Assembly: GCA_030427885.1 (NCBI GenBank) | Contig: JAUICM010000006.1 | Coordinates: 62,001-126,000, forward strand | DNA length: 64,000 nt | From: Rhodothermia bacterium | Lineage (GTDB): Bacteria; Bacteroidota; Rhodothermia; Balneolales; Balneolaceae | Direction of reading: 5' to 3' | Part shown: positions 7,828-16,330 of the stretch, piece by piece | Numbering within the stretch: the first letter of the stretch is position 1 | Layout of the letters: every line of letters starts with the position of its first letter | The notes under the pieces: model-generated | Database searches by the model: none | Told to the model about the DNA's origin: nothing | What the model saw: only the letters and a program-made list of their open reading frames with translations | Made by a program: the position numbers and the translations under genes

Positions 7828-9540
7828 ATGTTTGACAGTTATCCAGCCTGGTCACAGGATTTTGCAAAAAAATATCTAAGCCGAACGATCAACACCTTTT
7901 TGCTGCATGGCAACGTGCACGATCTGGTACCCCTGAAAAATGATGATGGCACAGAATTTCATCGCCTCAAGAGTTTCCTTTCTGATGAATTCTTCGGAGC
8001 CCGTGATTTTGTGGTTTTCTACGACCGGGCTTCCGGAATCTATTTCAGGGATAAAGAATCTCAACAGGATTTTAATCAGGCGGTAGCCGGAAGGGATTCA
8101 CTTGTGGGTACTGATTATGCCAATAAAATGCCAAAGGATCCGGTTCGGGTGTTTTCGTTGCTGGAACAGTATTTCAGATTAAGACTGGATCAAAAGAAAA
8201 GTGTGGCATTGATCATCGATTATGCTGAAACCATCATTCCAATGAGTGATACCAGTTCCACAGGCAATGAAGACAGAACTTCATTAGTATACTTGTCGCG
8301 CTGGGCACACGATCCAATGTTCCTTGCTTCTGATTTTACCACCGTTCTGATCACCGAAAATCTGTCAGATCTCAACAAGACCTTAGTTCAAAATCCTTAT
8401 ACCACTGAGATCAAAATCACGATCCCCGGTGAAAAAGATCGTCTGGCCTTCATCAAGTATGAAACCCGCTCAGATGATTTCAAGACTATTTCAGCAGTTA
8501 AACCAGAGATCATTGCCCAACAAACGGCAGGTCTGAATTATGTGAATGTGCGAAGTGTACTTTCTAATGCGCGTGAGAATAAGGAAAAGATCACTTTTGA
8601 AAGTCTGTCAGAGAATAAAAAGGAACTGATCGAGGCAGAGGCATACGGATTACTGGAATTCGTAGAAACACCATATACGCTTGATAACGTTGCCGGACAC
8701 AAGCATGTGAAGTCTCACCTTCGTCAGGCAGTTAAAGCCCTTAAAGATGGTCGCCAGGACGTAATGCCGATGGGATACCTGGTTTGTGGCCCTGTTGGAA
8801 CCGGTAAAACTTTTCTGGTTACCTGTTTTGCCAGTGAAGTAGGAATTCCCATGGTGAAACTAAAGAACTTCCGTAGCCAGTGGCAGGGCGTGACTGAAGG
8901 TAACCTCGAGAAGATACTTACTTTGCTAAAAGCGATGTCGCCGGTTGCGGTGATGATTGATGAGGCTGATGCTTATCTGGGTGATCGAAATGCCAGTGGC
9001 GACAGTGGAGTTTCCAGCCGTGTATTTTCTCAGATCGCTACTTTTATGAGTGATACTGCCAACCGTGGACGTATCATTTGGTTCCTGATGACTGCTCGCC
9101 CCGATCTCATGCCAATTGACTTGAAACGTCAGGGCCGTGCTGAAGAACATATCGCTCTATTCCCACCTCACACTAATGAAGAGCGTGTGGAGCTGTTTGA
9201 AGCAATGAAAAAGAAAACCGGACTTCAAATGACGGAAGCATACGTTCCTGCAATTATTGAAGAAGGTTTTAAAACTTTTTCAGGTGCGGATATGGAAGCA
9301 GCTCTCACCAGAGCTAAATTCCGGGCGGCTGCTGAGGGTAAAAAGAAAGTAACTCCTGAGATCCTGGATGCTGCCTTAGGTGATTTTATCCCGCCAACCT
9401 ATCCGGAAGAAGTGGAACTTCAGACACTTAATGCGGTGATCGAATGTACTTCCAGAGTATTACTTCCAGAACGCTATCGTGAGATGGATCGTAATGAGAT
9501 CCTGAGCAAAATAGAAGAATTAAAATTTCGGGTTAGTTAG
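7828..9540 (+). CDS. AAA+ ATPase, Ycf46-like two-domain type
   Basis: 570 aa. The C-terminal AAA+ module has Walker A GPVGTGKT (about residues 321-328), Walker B VMIDEADAY (about 374-382), a sensor-1 region WFLMTARPDL and a basic arginine-finger candidate in KRQGRAEEH. The N-terminal about 260 residues look like a second, degenerate AAA domain: a Walker-B-like LIIDYAE is present but no Walker A. This arrangement resembles the chloroplast/cyanobacterial Ycf46 group. No signal or membrane segment. It closes the co-directional run started by pspA, 4.3 kb upstream. The target is unknown; remodelling of the PspA assembly is a hypothesis. Confidence 0.8.
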   Translation: MFDSYPAWSQDFAKKYLSRTINTFLLHGNVHDLVPLKNDDGTEFHRLKSFLSDEFFGARDFVVFYDRASGIYFRDKESQQDFNQAVAGRDSLVGTDYANKMPKDPVRVFSLLEQYFRLRLDQKKSVALIIDYAETIIPMSDTSSTGNEDRTSLVYLSRWAHDPMFLASDFTTVLITENLSDLNKTLVQNPYTTEIKITIPGEKDRLAFIKYETRSDDFKTISAVKPEIIAQQTAGLNYVNVRSVLSNARENKEKITFESLSENKKELIEAEAYGLLEFVETPYTLDNVAGHKHVKSHLRQAVKALKDGRQDVMPMGYLVCGPVGTGKTFLVTCFASEVGIPMVKLKNFRSQWQGVTEGNLEKILTLLKAMSPVAVMIDEADAYLGDRNASGDSGVSSRVFSQIATFMSDTANRGRIIWFLMTARPDLMPIDLKRQGRAEEHIALFPPHTNEERVELFEAMKKKTGLQMTEAYVPAIIEEGFKTFSGADMEAALTRAKFRAAAEGKKKVTPEILDAALGDFIPPTYPEEVELQTLNAVIECTSRVLLPERYREMDRNEILSKIEELKFRVS

Positions 9541-9574
9541 GGAATAATGAATGGAATTTAGAGCAAGAGAAAGT

Positions 9575-9721
9575 AGTCCTCCCTCGAGGGAGGTGCGATT
9601 TTCGGCAAGCCGAAAAAGCGGAGGGTGTCCGTATTGAGGGAGGACACTTACGTTGTATCGGACACCCCTGGGAACAAACCGGGAACTTCCGGTTTGTTCA
9701 TCTCCCCTCAAGGGGAGACTT
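9575..9721. repeat. Palindromic repeat family 1, copy A
   Basis: 147 bp element with ends AGTCCTCCCTCGAGGGAGG and CTCCCCTCAAGGGGAGACT, which are imperfect inverted repeats of each other. Inside are GGAGGGTGT/ACACCCC arms, a hairpin TTTTCGGC/GCCGAAAA, and an 11-bp hairpin GAACAAACCGG (9672-9682)/CCGGTTTGTTC (9689-9699). It lies between two convergent genes, where it could also stop transcription from both sides. Confidence 0.85.
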
Positions 9722-9766
9722 AGTATGTCTCCATTTGGTGCCGATGTGGAAGCTGACCGGGTCTAT

Positions 9767-10567
9767 TCATTCCTTCTGTGAATCGAACAAAAACCTCAGG
9801 CCCTCAGAAATTGCCACAGTGGGTACAGAACGGTGATTCTCGTTATTGAAGGTCTCATGTTTGATATTGACTGAATCTCCCGCTTTTTCAACAAGCAGGG
9901 AATAAAGCCGGTCATGCCTGTTCTTGTTACGCTCTACATTTCTGTTATCCTGATTAGCGGTAGCGATGTATAGTTTCTTTTCAAATGAAGCAGGAGAGAT
10001 CGATGCTACTTTTTCATCCATGATCTCTTTATCCCACCAGATACTTGGATCTAGCGAGATATAAGCATTGAACAAGCTGTTTGGATCTATGTAAGAATTC
10101 ATTGCCAGTAACCCTCCAAGGGAATGGCCAGTCAGAATTCTGAAAGGTCTGGTTCTGTACTGTTCATCTACAAAGGGGATGAGTTCCTGCTCGATGAAAT
10201 TCAAAAAATTTCGACCGCCACCCATGGTATTTTCTCTGACCGTCTCCAGTTTGGTTATCGTAAAATCACGTTCCCTGTCTACATTTTCAATCGCCACAAT
10301 GATAATATCGGGAATCAGATGTTGAGAACTTAAAGTACCAACATCTCTTGATGCGATCTCAAAGTGAGAAGAGCCATCCAGGAGGATCATCACCCGATAC
10401 TTTTCTGAATGTGTTGAATCGTAGTTTTCCGGCAGTCTGAGAAGACATTTCCGGTCTTCATTCAGGATATCAGAATGGATGGTGAAACTCCGGTGTTCCT
10501 GAGCCAGAGGATTGGTTATTCCATTCAAAAGAATAATTCCGGCAATGAAAATGGATCGTAAACTCAC
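9767..10567 (-). CDS. Secreted alpha/beta-hydrolase, esterase-like
   Basis: 266 aa with a signal peptide (cleavage near LAQ-E at about residue 23). The fold resembles the enterochelin-esterase/S-formylglutathione-hydrolase group. The nucleophile elbow GHSLGG gives Ser149, a preceding strand reads VMILLDG, and a C-terminal NENHRSVP supplies a candidate catalytic His. Likely a periplasmic or secreted carboxylesterase of unknown substrate. It starts with GTG at 10567, overlapping the stop of the upstream SnoaL-like gene by four bases, so these genes form an operon. Confidence 0.75.
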   Translation of the reverse strand: MSLRSIFIAGIILLNGITNPLAQEHRSFTIHSDILNEDRKCLLRLPENYDSTHSEKYRVMILLDGSSHFEIASRDVGTLSSQHLIPDIIIVAIENVDRERDFTITKLETVRENTMGGGRNFLNFIEQELIPFVDEQYRTRPFRILTGHSLGGLLAMNSYIDPNSLFNAYISLDPSIWWDKEIMDEKVASISPASFEKKLYIATANQDNRNVERNKNRHDRLYSLLVEKAGDSVNIKHETFNNENHRSVPTVAISEGLRFLFDSQKE

Positions 10568-11052
10568 TTTAACCAGTTATTTGAATTCTTACGGTTAGAG
10601 TAATCCAGCAGGTTGTTTGGATAATTGATCCAGTCTTCATGCAAGATGATCTTGTTAACTGAATTCAGCGTTAGAATTGATATGAATTGCATAGATTCAT
10701 AAGAAGAACCTCCCCATTCAAAAGAAGTAAAATATCCACTGGCTACGATATGGTTCTCTGAAACTATTAAACGGTTGACAACTAAAGCAACGGAGTCTGA
10801 TAGCTGGAAGTTTGGGTTATCCCAGTCAAAGAAGTCCATCAATGCGGCTTTTCCTACAATCTGATCTCCTGAAATATAGTCTTTTAGTGTAGCAGTATCG
10901 CTGTAGAAACTCATGAAATAGTCAAGATCCTCCCTTTGAGCATAGGTAGCATAATAATCCTCAGCAACAGCCGAGAGATCCTGTTTGCTTTCATAACAGC
11001 CGGTAAAAAATATCAATATGATAAGAATGGATAATAGCTGGTTTTGATACAT
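10564..11052 (-). CDS. SnoaL/NTF2-fold lipoprotein
   Basis: 162 aa. Lipobox FFTGC (Cys19) marks an exported lipoprotein. The body resembles small NTF2/SnoaL-like alpha+beta domains (AEDYYATYAQ..DLDYFMSFYSDTATL.D, then GKAALMDFF), a fold used for ligand binding or as an accessory to enzymes. No catalytic residues can be assigned. It is sandwiched in an operon with 3 bases to the gene upstream and a 4-base overlap downstream, so it probably serves the same pathway as the nucleoside-hydrolase-like protein and the esterase. Confidence 0.6.
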   Translation of the reverse strand: MYQNQLLSILIILIFFTGCYESKQDLSAVAEDYYATYAQREDLDYFMSFYSDTATLKDYISGDQIVGKAALMDFFDWDNPNFQLSDSVALVVNRLIVSENHIVASGYFTSFEWGGSSYESMQFISILTLNSVNKIILHEDWINYPNNLLDYSNRKNSNNWLK

Positions 11053-11055
11053 AGC

Positions 11056-11883
11056 TTACTTAGCAAATCGATCAAAGAATTCTCTGGAATCATAGATATC
11101 CTGTAGTCCAAGGATATAGCACACCTCAGACAGGTCAGAGAAGTCCAGACCTCCTGAAGATATAGCCTCGTTGTTATAGCGTCCATCTTTTGCATTGTAT
11201 GTATTACCAATCTCAACAGCGAGTTTCCAGACTTCCTTAATATGACCTTCGGAAAGTGTGTCTTCCCATTCTGTGTATCCCGGAGTTCGGAAACCAGGCG
11301 TTCCGTTACCTTCAGCATTACCATCAGGAATTTTGTGGTAATCGGTGTTTTCCTTTAAATAAGCTAAGAGTTCCGGAGTGGTGACGCTTTCATTCCAGTC
11401 GCTATGCTGCACCACATGAATTCGATTTTTAGTATACACATCAGGAAGCGCAGCCTGAACTTTTCTTACCAGTTTTGCACTAAAATCAGATTGACCGGCA
11501 TCCGCAATCCAGATATCCCCACCTTTTGAAATGGTTTCCTTTACATGATCCAAAACTTCATTAAGAGCTTTCTCAGGGTTGATATGTGCATCACTCCAGT
11601 GATCACCAAAGGCAAGCTGCATTACATCGTTAGGGGGTACATAAAGCCCTTCCTGTATTCCATAGGTTCCGGCCACTGCATGATAATTTACAGAAGAGTA
11701 TTCCGGATTAGATAACAAGGTAGCCAATGCCGCCATAGTATGAATGTCATCCACATCGGTTTTACAATCGAACTGAACCAAAAGCAGATCCTTTTCAAAA
11801 TCAAAAAGCGTTTGTTGGGCATTAACAGGAATACTCAGGAATACAACTAAGGTTAATAAAAGAACTGAAGAATTGGCTTTCAT
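11056..11883 (-). CDS. Exported nucleoside-hydrolase-like protein
   Basis: I place the start at ATG 11883, preceded by GGAGT, rather than the longer frame from 11919. This gives 275 aa beginning with a clean signal peptide ending VNAQQ. The segment FDCKTDVDDIHTM resembles the Asp-rich calcium-binding loop of inosine-uridine nucleoside hydrolases and DUF1593 proteins, followed by a WIADAGQSDF segment. It is probably an exported hydrolase acting on N-ribosides or glycosides. The catalytic set is not fully conserved by eye, so activity is uncertain. It is first of a tight three-gene operon. Confidence 0.6.
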   Translation of the reverse strand: MKANSSVLLLTLVVFLSIPVNAQQTLFDFEKDLLLVQFDCKTDVDDIHTMAALATLLSNPEYSSVNYHAVAGTYGIQEGLYVPPNDVMQLAFGDHWSDAHINPEKALNEVLDHVKETISKGGDIWIADAGQSDFSAKLVRKVQAALPDVYTKNRIHVVQHSDWNESVTTPELLAYLKENTDYHKIPDGNAEGNGTPGFRTPGYTEWEDTLSEGHIKEVWKLAVEIGNTYNAKDGRYNNEAISSGGLDFSDLSEVCYILGLQDIYDSREFFDRFAK

Positions 11884-11979
11884 ATACACTCCATTTTTAC
11901 TGAGGATAGGACAAACCACAGGAAATAGCCAAACGGATCATCATCTTTTTCGGATCAACGGTGTATAAACTAATCCGTT

Positions 11980-12006
11980 GTCATGCTGAATTTATTTCAG
12001 CATCTG
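11980..12006. repeat. Short palindrome of family 2 (GTCATGCTGAA core)
   Basis: The sequence reads GTCATGCTGAA, then a short A/T spacer, then TTTCAGCATCTG, so ATGCTGAA pairs with TTCAGCAT. It matches the ends of the larger family-2 elements at 22961-23088, 49434-49507 and 54814-54968, but only the end palindrome remains. Confidence 0.55.
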
Positions 12007-12215
12007 CAGGAAGCGGTACGATTAAGTTAGCAAGAGCTGGATCAAAACCGGTACCACTACAGCCCTTGAACCAAGTCTGTTTGTCGGCTAAACAGGCTCG
12101 ACTTAATAGCCCGTCTACAAATCAGTTGCGAAGGCCAGATCCCGGGAATCAGGTACGCTATCAGTAGATGGGGAAGACCTTCTCCTGAATACAAAATAAT
12201 TAAGTTCTCAAGTAC
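12007..12215. other. Intergenic DNA without a recognisable gene
   Basis: No credible coding frame, RNA gene or promoter is evident. A small stem CTGTTT/AAACAG occurs near 12080-12100 and a CCCGGG near 12139. The stretch lies between a family-2 palindrome and a family-1 element, so it may be the decayed interior of a repeat, but nothing shows this directly. Confidence 0.4.
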
Positions 12216-12346
12216 AAGTCCTCCCTGGAGGGAGGTGTCTGAAGGAGCGAAGCGAATGAAGACGGAGGGTGTTCTCACATAGTCTCGGACACCCCTCAGA
12301 TCATCCGCTGGTTCGCGGATGATCATCTTCCCTCAAGGGGAGACTT
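12216..12346. repeat. Palindromic repeat family 1, copy B (encodes a C-terminus)
   Basis: 131 bp, same orientation as the other copies, with ends AAGTCCTCCCTGGAGGGAGG and CCCTCAAGGGGAGACTT. Hairpin 2 is GATCATCCGC (12299-12308)/GCGGATGATC (12315-12324). Hairpin 1 is poorly kept here. The right end lies inside the coding region of the minus-strand DUF457 gene and supplies its last 14 codons and stop. Confidence 0.85.
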
Positions 12347-12870
12347 TTTCTAACCACCCATTTTATGATCAGTATCAAGGAACCTGGTATACCTATCCAA
12401 AGCAGCTCAGAAAGCAGTACCGATAAGCCATACTTGGAGAAGAAGCTTGAAATTCCGATAGGAGAAACCAGTATGGGTTGCCAGGGAAAGAAGTAACGGG
12501 AGGTATCAAAAGGAGAGAAAAAGGCAATGCCCAATCCTCCGGAGGTCAGGGCATCCAAGACTCCATGAGAAATGGTGCAAAGAAAGAAATACAGGATCAG
12601 CAAGGCACCGGTTTTGGTTTTGAATGTATTTCTATAGAACATCAAAACAAGAAGAACTCCGGTGAGAAGTGCAAACAGTATAGAATGTGAAAACCCCCGG
12701 TGCCCCCAGAAATTTTCGTATGTTACTCCATATTTAAAACCGATCACATCCAGATCAGGAAGAATGGAACAGGCTATTCCAAGCACCCATAACTTCCATT
12801 TGAGGAGTTCTTTGTTGAATCCCTTTCCAATGATATAAGCAGAAAAAGCATGCCCGAATGCGGAGGCCAT
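12301..12870 (-). CDS. DUF457/YdjM-type membrane-bound metal-dependent hydrolase family
   Basis: 189 aa inner-membrane protein with four or so hydrophobic segments. The N-terminus MASAFGHAFSAYIIGKG carries a His, and later histidine motifs (PDLDVIGF, WGHRGFSHS, SHGVLDALTSGG) are typical of the DUF457 family, often annotated as a membrane-bound metal-dependent hydrolase. The last 14 residues after VVRK are encoded by repeat family 1 copy B, so the natural C-terminus was probably replaced or extended by the repeat. The membrane core looks complete. The substrate is unknown. Confidence 0.75.
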   Translation of the reverse strand: MASAFGHAFSAYIIGKGFNKELLKWKLWVLGIACSILPDLDVIGFKYGVTYENFWGHRGFSHSILFALLTGVLLVLMFYRNTFKTKTGALLILYFFLCTISHGVLDALTSGGLGIAFFSPFDTSRYFFPWQPILVSPIGISSFFSKYGLSVLLSELLWIGIPGSLILIIKWVVRKSLPLREDDHPRTSG

Positions 12871-12973
12871 AGTGTTCTTTTAGTTAGCAGAAGATACCCG
12901 ACAGATCATTGAAGATGAAGTACCTATTTTTGTTCCCTGGCACAATGTCCTTTCACTGATATCTCCCTCTGCC

Positions 12974-13000
12974 GTCATCCTGAACTTGATTCAGGATCTT
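12974..13000. repeat. Short palindrome of family 2 (GTCATCCTGAA core)
   Basis: GTCATCCTGAA is followed by a short spacer and TTCAGGATCTT, so ATCCTGAA pairs with TTCAGGAT. It lies in the 280-base gap between the DUF457 gene and the DUF1593 gene. Apart from this and the hairpin at 13114-13161 I see nothing else in that gap. Confidence 0.6.
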
Positions 13001-13113
13001 TTGTAGGGTTTACCGGTGTTGTTACACAATGAATTACTTTGGGTGGGAACGGCGAAGCGATTTTTTCCTTCGCAAGGATTTAAGAGAAAGATACCGTAAT
13101 ACAAGTCAGAGAC

Positions 13114-13161
13114 TTACCCCGCTTTTCTCATAAGTCGCAGACTTATGAGATCAAGGGGTAA
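13114..13161. repeat. Nested inverted repeat spanning a stop codon
   Basis: An inner perfect stem CTCATAAGTC/GACTTATGAG with a 3-base loop is enclosed by outer arms TTACCCC/GGGGTAA. The outer right arm covers the last codons and stop of the minus-strand DUF1593 gene. No T-run follows on either strand, so it is not a standard intrinsic terminator. The CCCCTTGA at the stop resembles the arms of family 1, but the rest does not match. Confidence 0.6.
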
Positions 13162-14575
13162 TAGTTACAACCACTCTTTTGTATCTGGTCAAAGGAGGTT
13201 CGCCTTTATCAGTAACTTTCAAAATAAAATGAGCTGTTTCCTTCTTCTCAACATTAGGTGCTGTGAAATAGGCCATATGTACATTTTCAGCTCCATTTAC
13301 GGTTATTAACTTGTTGTATGAACCTGGCTCCGGATAGTGGAACCAAAGGAAGCTGAAATTATCTCCATCTGGGTCATAGGTATCGAACGCATCCAGAGTA
13401 AACCCTGTACCAGATTTTACAGTTATTTCTTTGGGATGGATTAATACCGGAACGGGAGGGTGATTTGACTCTTCATATGATTTTATTGTCCAATCCATTC
13501 TTGCAGCAAAATCATATTGAAAATCATCACGCCATCTCCAAAGAGTAACTTTATCATTTAAATATGTAGAGGTGTCCTTTTTTACTGAACGACCGAATTC
13601 ATTGGGAATGTATGGAGTGTACGAATCAATAGCGTTCGTCCAGATCTTGCGGGTCTCGGGTGCAATAGTTACTATTGAACTTCCATCTTTCATTCCTGAA
13701 AAATCAGGTTTATATAATTCGTATCGACCACCCCAACCTCCAAATTCAGGATGTTCAGCATTATTTAATCCATTCGGAATTAATGATAAAAAAGCAGGGG
13801 TATCACCCTCAACTCCCCATGCTACATCAGGGTAAACTGCACCTAATGGGCCATGATTTTGTTGAATATGTTGAGCTATCCAGCTGTTGCTAATAGTTGT
13901 ATTATCTACTCCATTTACATAAGTGTTAATTCCTGTCCAGGTAGCAGATCCATAATCGTCACCAGGACTTACAACATAAAATAAATCTGGAAAGTTATTT
14001 CGAATCCAAATAGCACTATCGTCTTGGTCAGAAATCGTATACACCCTTAGTTTTGAAATAAGTCGGGTTGCTTCTTGGGTACTTTTTGTGGCATCAATTT
14101 TATAAAGAGCCTGAGCCAGTGTATTTACTCCCCCCCAGGTAGAAATCCACAATGGACGTTCATCATCTTTTTCCAATTCTGTTATAATCCAATCTGAACC
14201 CTCAGAATCCATGCCTTTACCCACACCAAGCATTCCATATTTTGGCAAACCTTCTTTTACAAGAGCTTTTATAGAGGTAGCCTTTGGAAATCCTTGATCA
14301 TGCTTCAAAAGATTAGCTTGTACCTTTGCGTAAGCATCAATTACCCTATTGATAGATTCCGGATGAATTGAATTTGTCATCCAGCATGAGGTTGTTGCAA
14401 CTATTCCTTTGATTTCTATTTCATTGGAATACAGAAGCAACCTGACTAATGATTGAGTGTCGTCAGGATCTGCTTCAATATCAGTTAATACTATAACTCT
14501 ATGCTTCGATATATCCTGCCCATAAACGGTTGTTAGGAATAAAAAGGAAATAAAAATGATAGAAATAGTTTTCAT
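13151..14575 (-). CDS. Secreted DUF1593 protein (nucleoside-hydrolase fold)
   Basis: 474 aa with a signal peptide ending near VYGQ (residue 20). The motif TDIEADPDDTQS at about residues 31-42 is the Asp cluster of the DUF1593 family, related to nucleoside hydrolases. ISTWGGVNTLAQAL follows, and the C-terminal about 110 residues form a separate beta-sandwich-like domain (TLDAFDTYDPDGDNFSFLW). Relatives occur beside polysaccharide-degrading enzymes and are described as cellulose-binding or glycan-related; the reaction is not established. It lies 24 bases downstream of the CE15-like esterase gene, so they are probably co-expressed. It looks more A+T-rich than its neighbours. Confidence 0.75.
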   Translation of the reverse strand: MKTISIIFISFLFLTTVYGQDISKHRVIVLTDIEADPDDTQSLVRLLLYSNEIEIKGIVATTSCWMTNSIHPESINRVIDAYAKVQANLLKHDQGFPKATSIKALVKEGLPKYGMLGVGKGMDSEGSDWIITELEKDDERPLWISTWGGVNTLAQALYKIDATKSTQEATRLISKLRVYTISDQDDSAIWIRNNFPDLFYVVSPGDDYGSATWTGINTYVNGVDNTTISNSWIAQHIQQNHGPLGAVYPDVAWGVEGDTPAFLSLIPNGLNNAEHPEFGGWGGRYELYKPDFSGMKDGSSIVTIAPETRKIWTNAIDSYTPYIPNEFGRSVKKDTSTYLNDKVTLWRWRDDFQYDFAARMDWTIKSYEESNHPPVPVLIHPKEITVKSGTGFTLDAFDTYDPDGDNFSFLWFHYPEPGSYNKLITVNGAENVHMAYFTAPNVEKKETAHFILKVTDKGEPPLTRYKRVVVTITP

Positions 14576-14599
14576 CGTATTCTCGGTATTGTGGTGATT

Positions 14600-16156
14600 T
14601 CAATTCCCCCAACCTCTTGGCGTAACTTCATAGCCTAGTTTTTCGCTGGCCCAGGGGATGAAGTATTGGTAGTTGGGTTGGTCGGTGTGGCCGCCCACGT
14701 GTTGGCGCCATGCGAGTTCGCCGTCCAGTAAATTAACTTGTGGTTTGGGCATTGCTTCGGTCATGTAATCAGCGGATTTCCCGAGTCCTTCGGCATCCAG
14801 AAGGGTGTAGGCAGGTTGGGCAGCGATGGTGGCCATATAACTTCCTTTCTGATCCAGCCAGAGAGCATCGCCTTGTTCAGGGATACCATAGCTCACAAAT
14901 ATGAGTCGGGGAGCGGCCATAGCAATAAGTTGGTGGGAATCCACAGGCAGATCACATCCGGTCATTGTACCGAAGTCGCCTTTTTCTGCTCCATACTTCA
15001 GGTAGTTACCAGCCATCCAGTGGTATTCACCGGAGCCGGTCAGGCTTTCAACGGCTTCACCAAATACACGACGGTGCAGAGTAGCTCCGCCTTTTCCGGA
15101 TGAACCTATCAGACCCACGGCAAAACGTTCTTCAAAAGCCATAGTTACCAAAGCAGCCTTTCCGTACCGGGAAACGCCTTCGATCCCAACTTTAGTGGCA
15201 TCTACATTTTCATCTGTTTCAAGGTAATCGAGTCCGCGTGCAGCACCCCATGCCCAGGCCCGAAGTGATCCCCATTGTTCCGGAGTTCTGGGCTGCCCTT
15301 TGTTCGTTAAACCGATAATTCCTCTTGTCAGCCCGGCACCATTGTCTGCCTGAATACTGGATGTGCTGATGGTGGCATAACCCCAGCCGTTTGCCAGCAA
15401 CTGTTCAGAGCCAGGTGATTCTCCATTTATCGCAGGAGCAAACCAATTCGGTCCGCTTTGTCCGGCCTGAATAGGCTGATATGCCGGGTATTTATCAAAG
15501 ACTTTTTTCATTGCAGGATCATTTTTGATCATCATAGCTTTGAAGGAATCATTGATTGCTTCCAGGTCTTCCCGGTTGGGTTGTGCAGGAGCCGGGAATC
15601 TCGGGAACCCAAACATCATTAGCACCGGGACCGGGCCCTCCACATTTGTTGGAACCACTACCATCATCTCAATATCAACATCAATGAGTGGATAATCGCT
15701 GTTGTCTACATGCCCGGTTACTTTTTTGGCAACCACAGGTATTCGCCCCACCCATTCATTATCAGTGATCTCTACTTCCCAGGTTACATCAGGAACGTTG
15801 TCAGGAACGCGACCATACACTTCTTTTTCAAACAATTTCTTGATCTCAGGCCGGCGGGTATTCCACCACATATTCGCTGAGTTCACTTGCTTACCTGCTT
15901 CGGTGATCATGAGTGGCGGAAGATCGGGGCATGGGTTGGCAATCGATTCATCATAGTTAGCGGCGTTTGGGGCATTAGGATCCCCACTAGGACCGGGTCG
16001 AACTTCTTCAATGCCAAGCTGTTTCATCATATTGGCATGGTCCTGCTGGGTATTGAAGGTCGTTAAAGTCGGGTAAGCTGTATCCTCTGTTCTGTTTTGT
16101 CCGAAAACGATTACCGGAAATAAAAAAGCTGAAAGGAGGAGTGAGAATTTCTTCAT
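14600..16156 (-). CDS. Secreted CE15-like glucuronoyl/acetylxylan esterase
   Basis: 518 aa with a signal peptide ending VIVFGQ. The nucleophile motif GVSRYGK (Ser329) matches the G-x-S-R-x-G-K signature of carbohydrate esterase family 15, whose members split ester bonds between glucuronoxylan and lignin. A late His in GGHTDQPNYQYF fits the catalytic triad. The length is above the fungal enzymes but normal for bacterial CE15 proteins. It is followed 24 bases later by the DUF1593 gene. The substrate is inferred from family membership and other CE15 specificities are possible. Confidence 0.8.
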   Translation of the reverse strand: MKKFSLLLSAFLFPVIVFGQNRTEDTAYPTLTTFNTQQDHANMMKQLGIEEVRPGPSGDPNAPNAANYDESIANPCPDLPPLMITEAGKQVNSANMWWNTRRPEIKKLFEKEVYGRVPDNVPDVTWEVEITDNEWVGRIPVVAKKVTGHVDNSDYPLIDVDIEMMVVVPTNVEGPVPVLMMFGFPRFPAPAQPNREDLEAINDSFKAMMIKNDPAMKKVFDKYPAYQPIQAGQSGPNWFAPAINGESPGSEQLLANGWGYATISTSSIQADNGAGLTRGIIGLTNKGQPRTPEQWGSLRAWAWGAARGLDYLETDENVDATKVGIEGVSRYGKAALVTMAFEERFAVGLIGSSGKGGATLHRRVFGEAVESLTGSGEYHWMAGNYLKYGAEKGDFGTMTGCDLPVDSHQLIAMAAPRLIFVSYGIPEQGDALWLDQKGSYMATIAAQPAYTLLDAEGLGKSADYMTEAMPKPQVNLLDGELAWRQHVGGHTDQPNYQYFIPWASEKLGYEVTPRGWGN

Positions 16157-16330
16157 CTTAGGTGTGTTAGGCGTTAAGAATTGTGCCTAAATAAACCCTT
16201 TTATCTCAGTTTTCAAAGTGCTTATTTAGAATAGCTTAGAGCAAAATTTTGCGCAGAAAGGGACCTTAAACAGATGCAGAGATACAAGATTTTGTGACTC
16301 TACATTAATAGAGGATGGATGTCCTGTAAA

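Noticed and set aside
12057-12326. Minus-strand frame of 89 codons over the repeat region
   Set aside because: It is formed by family-1 copy B and adjacent intergenic DNA, with no ribosome site or homology-like motif.
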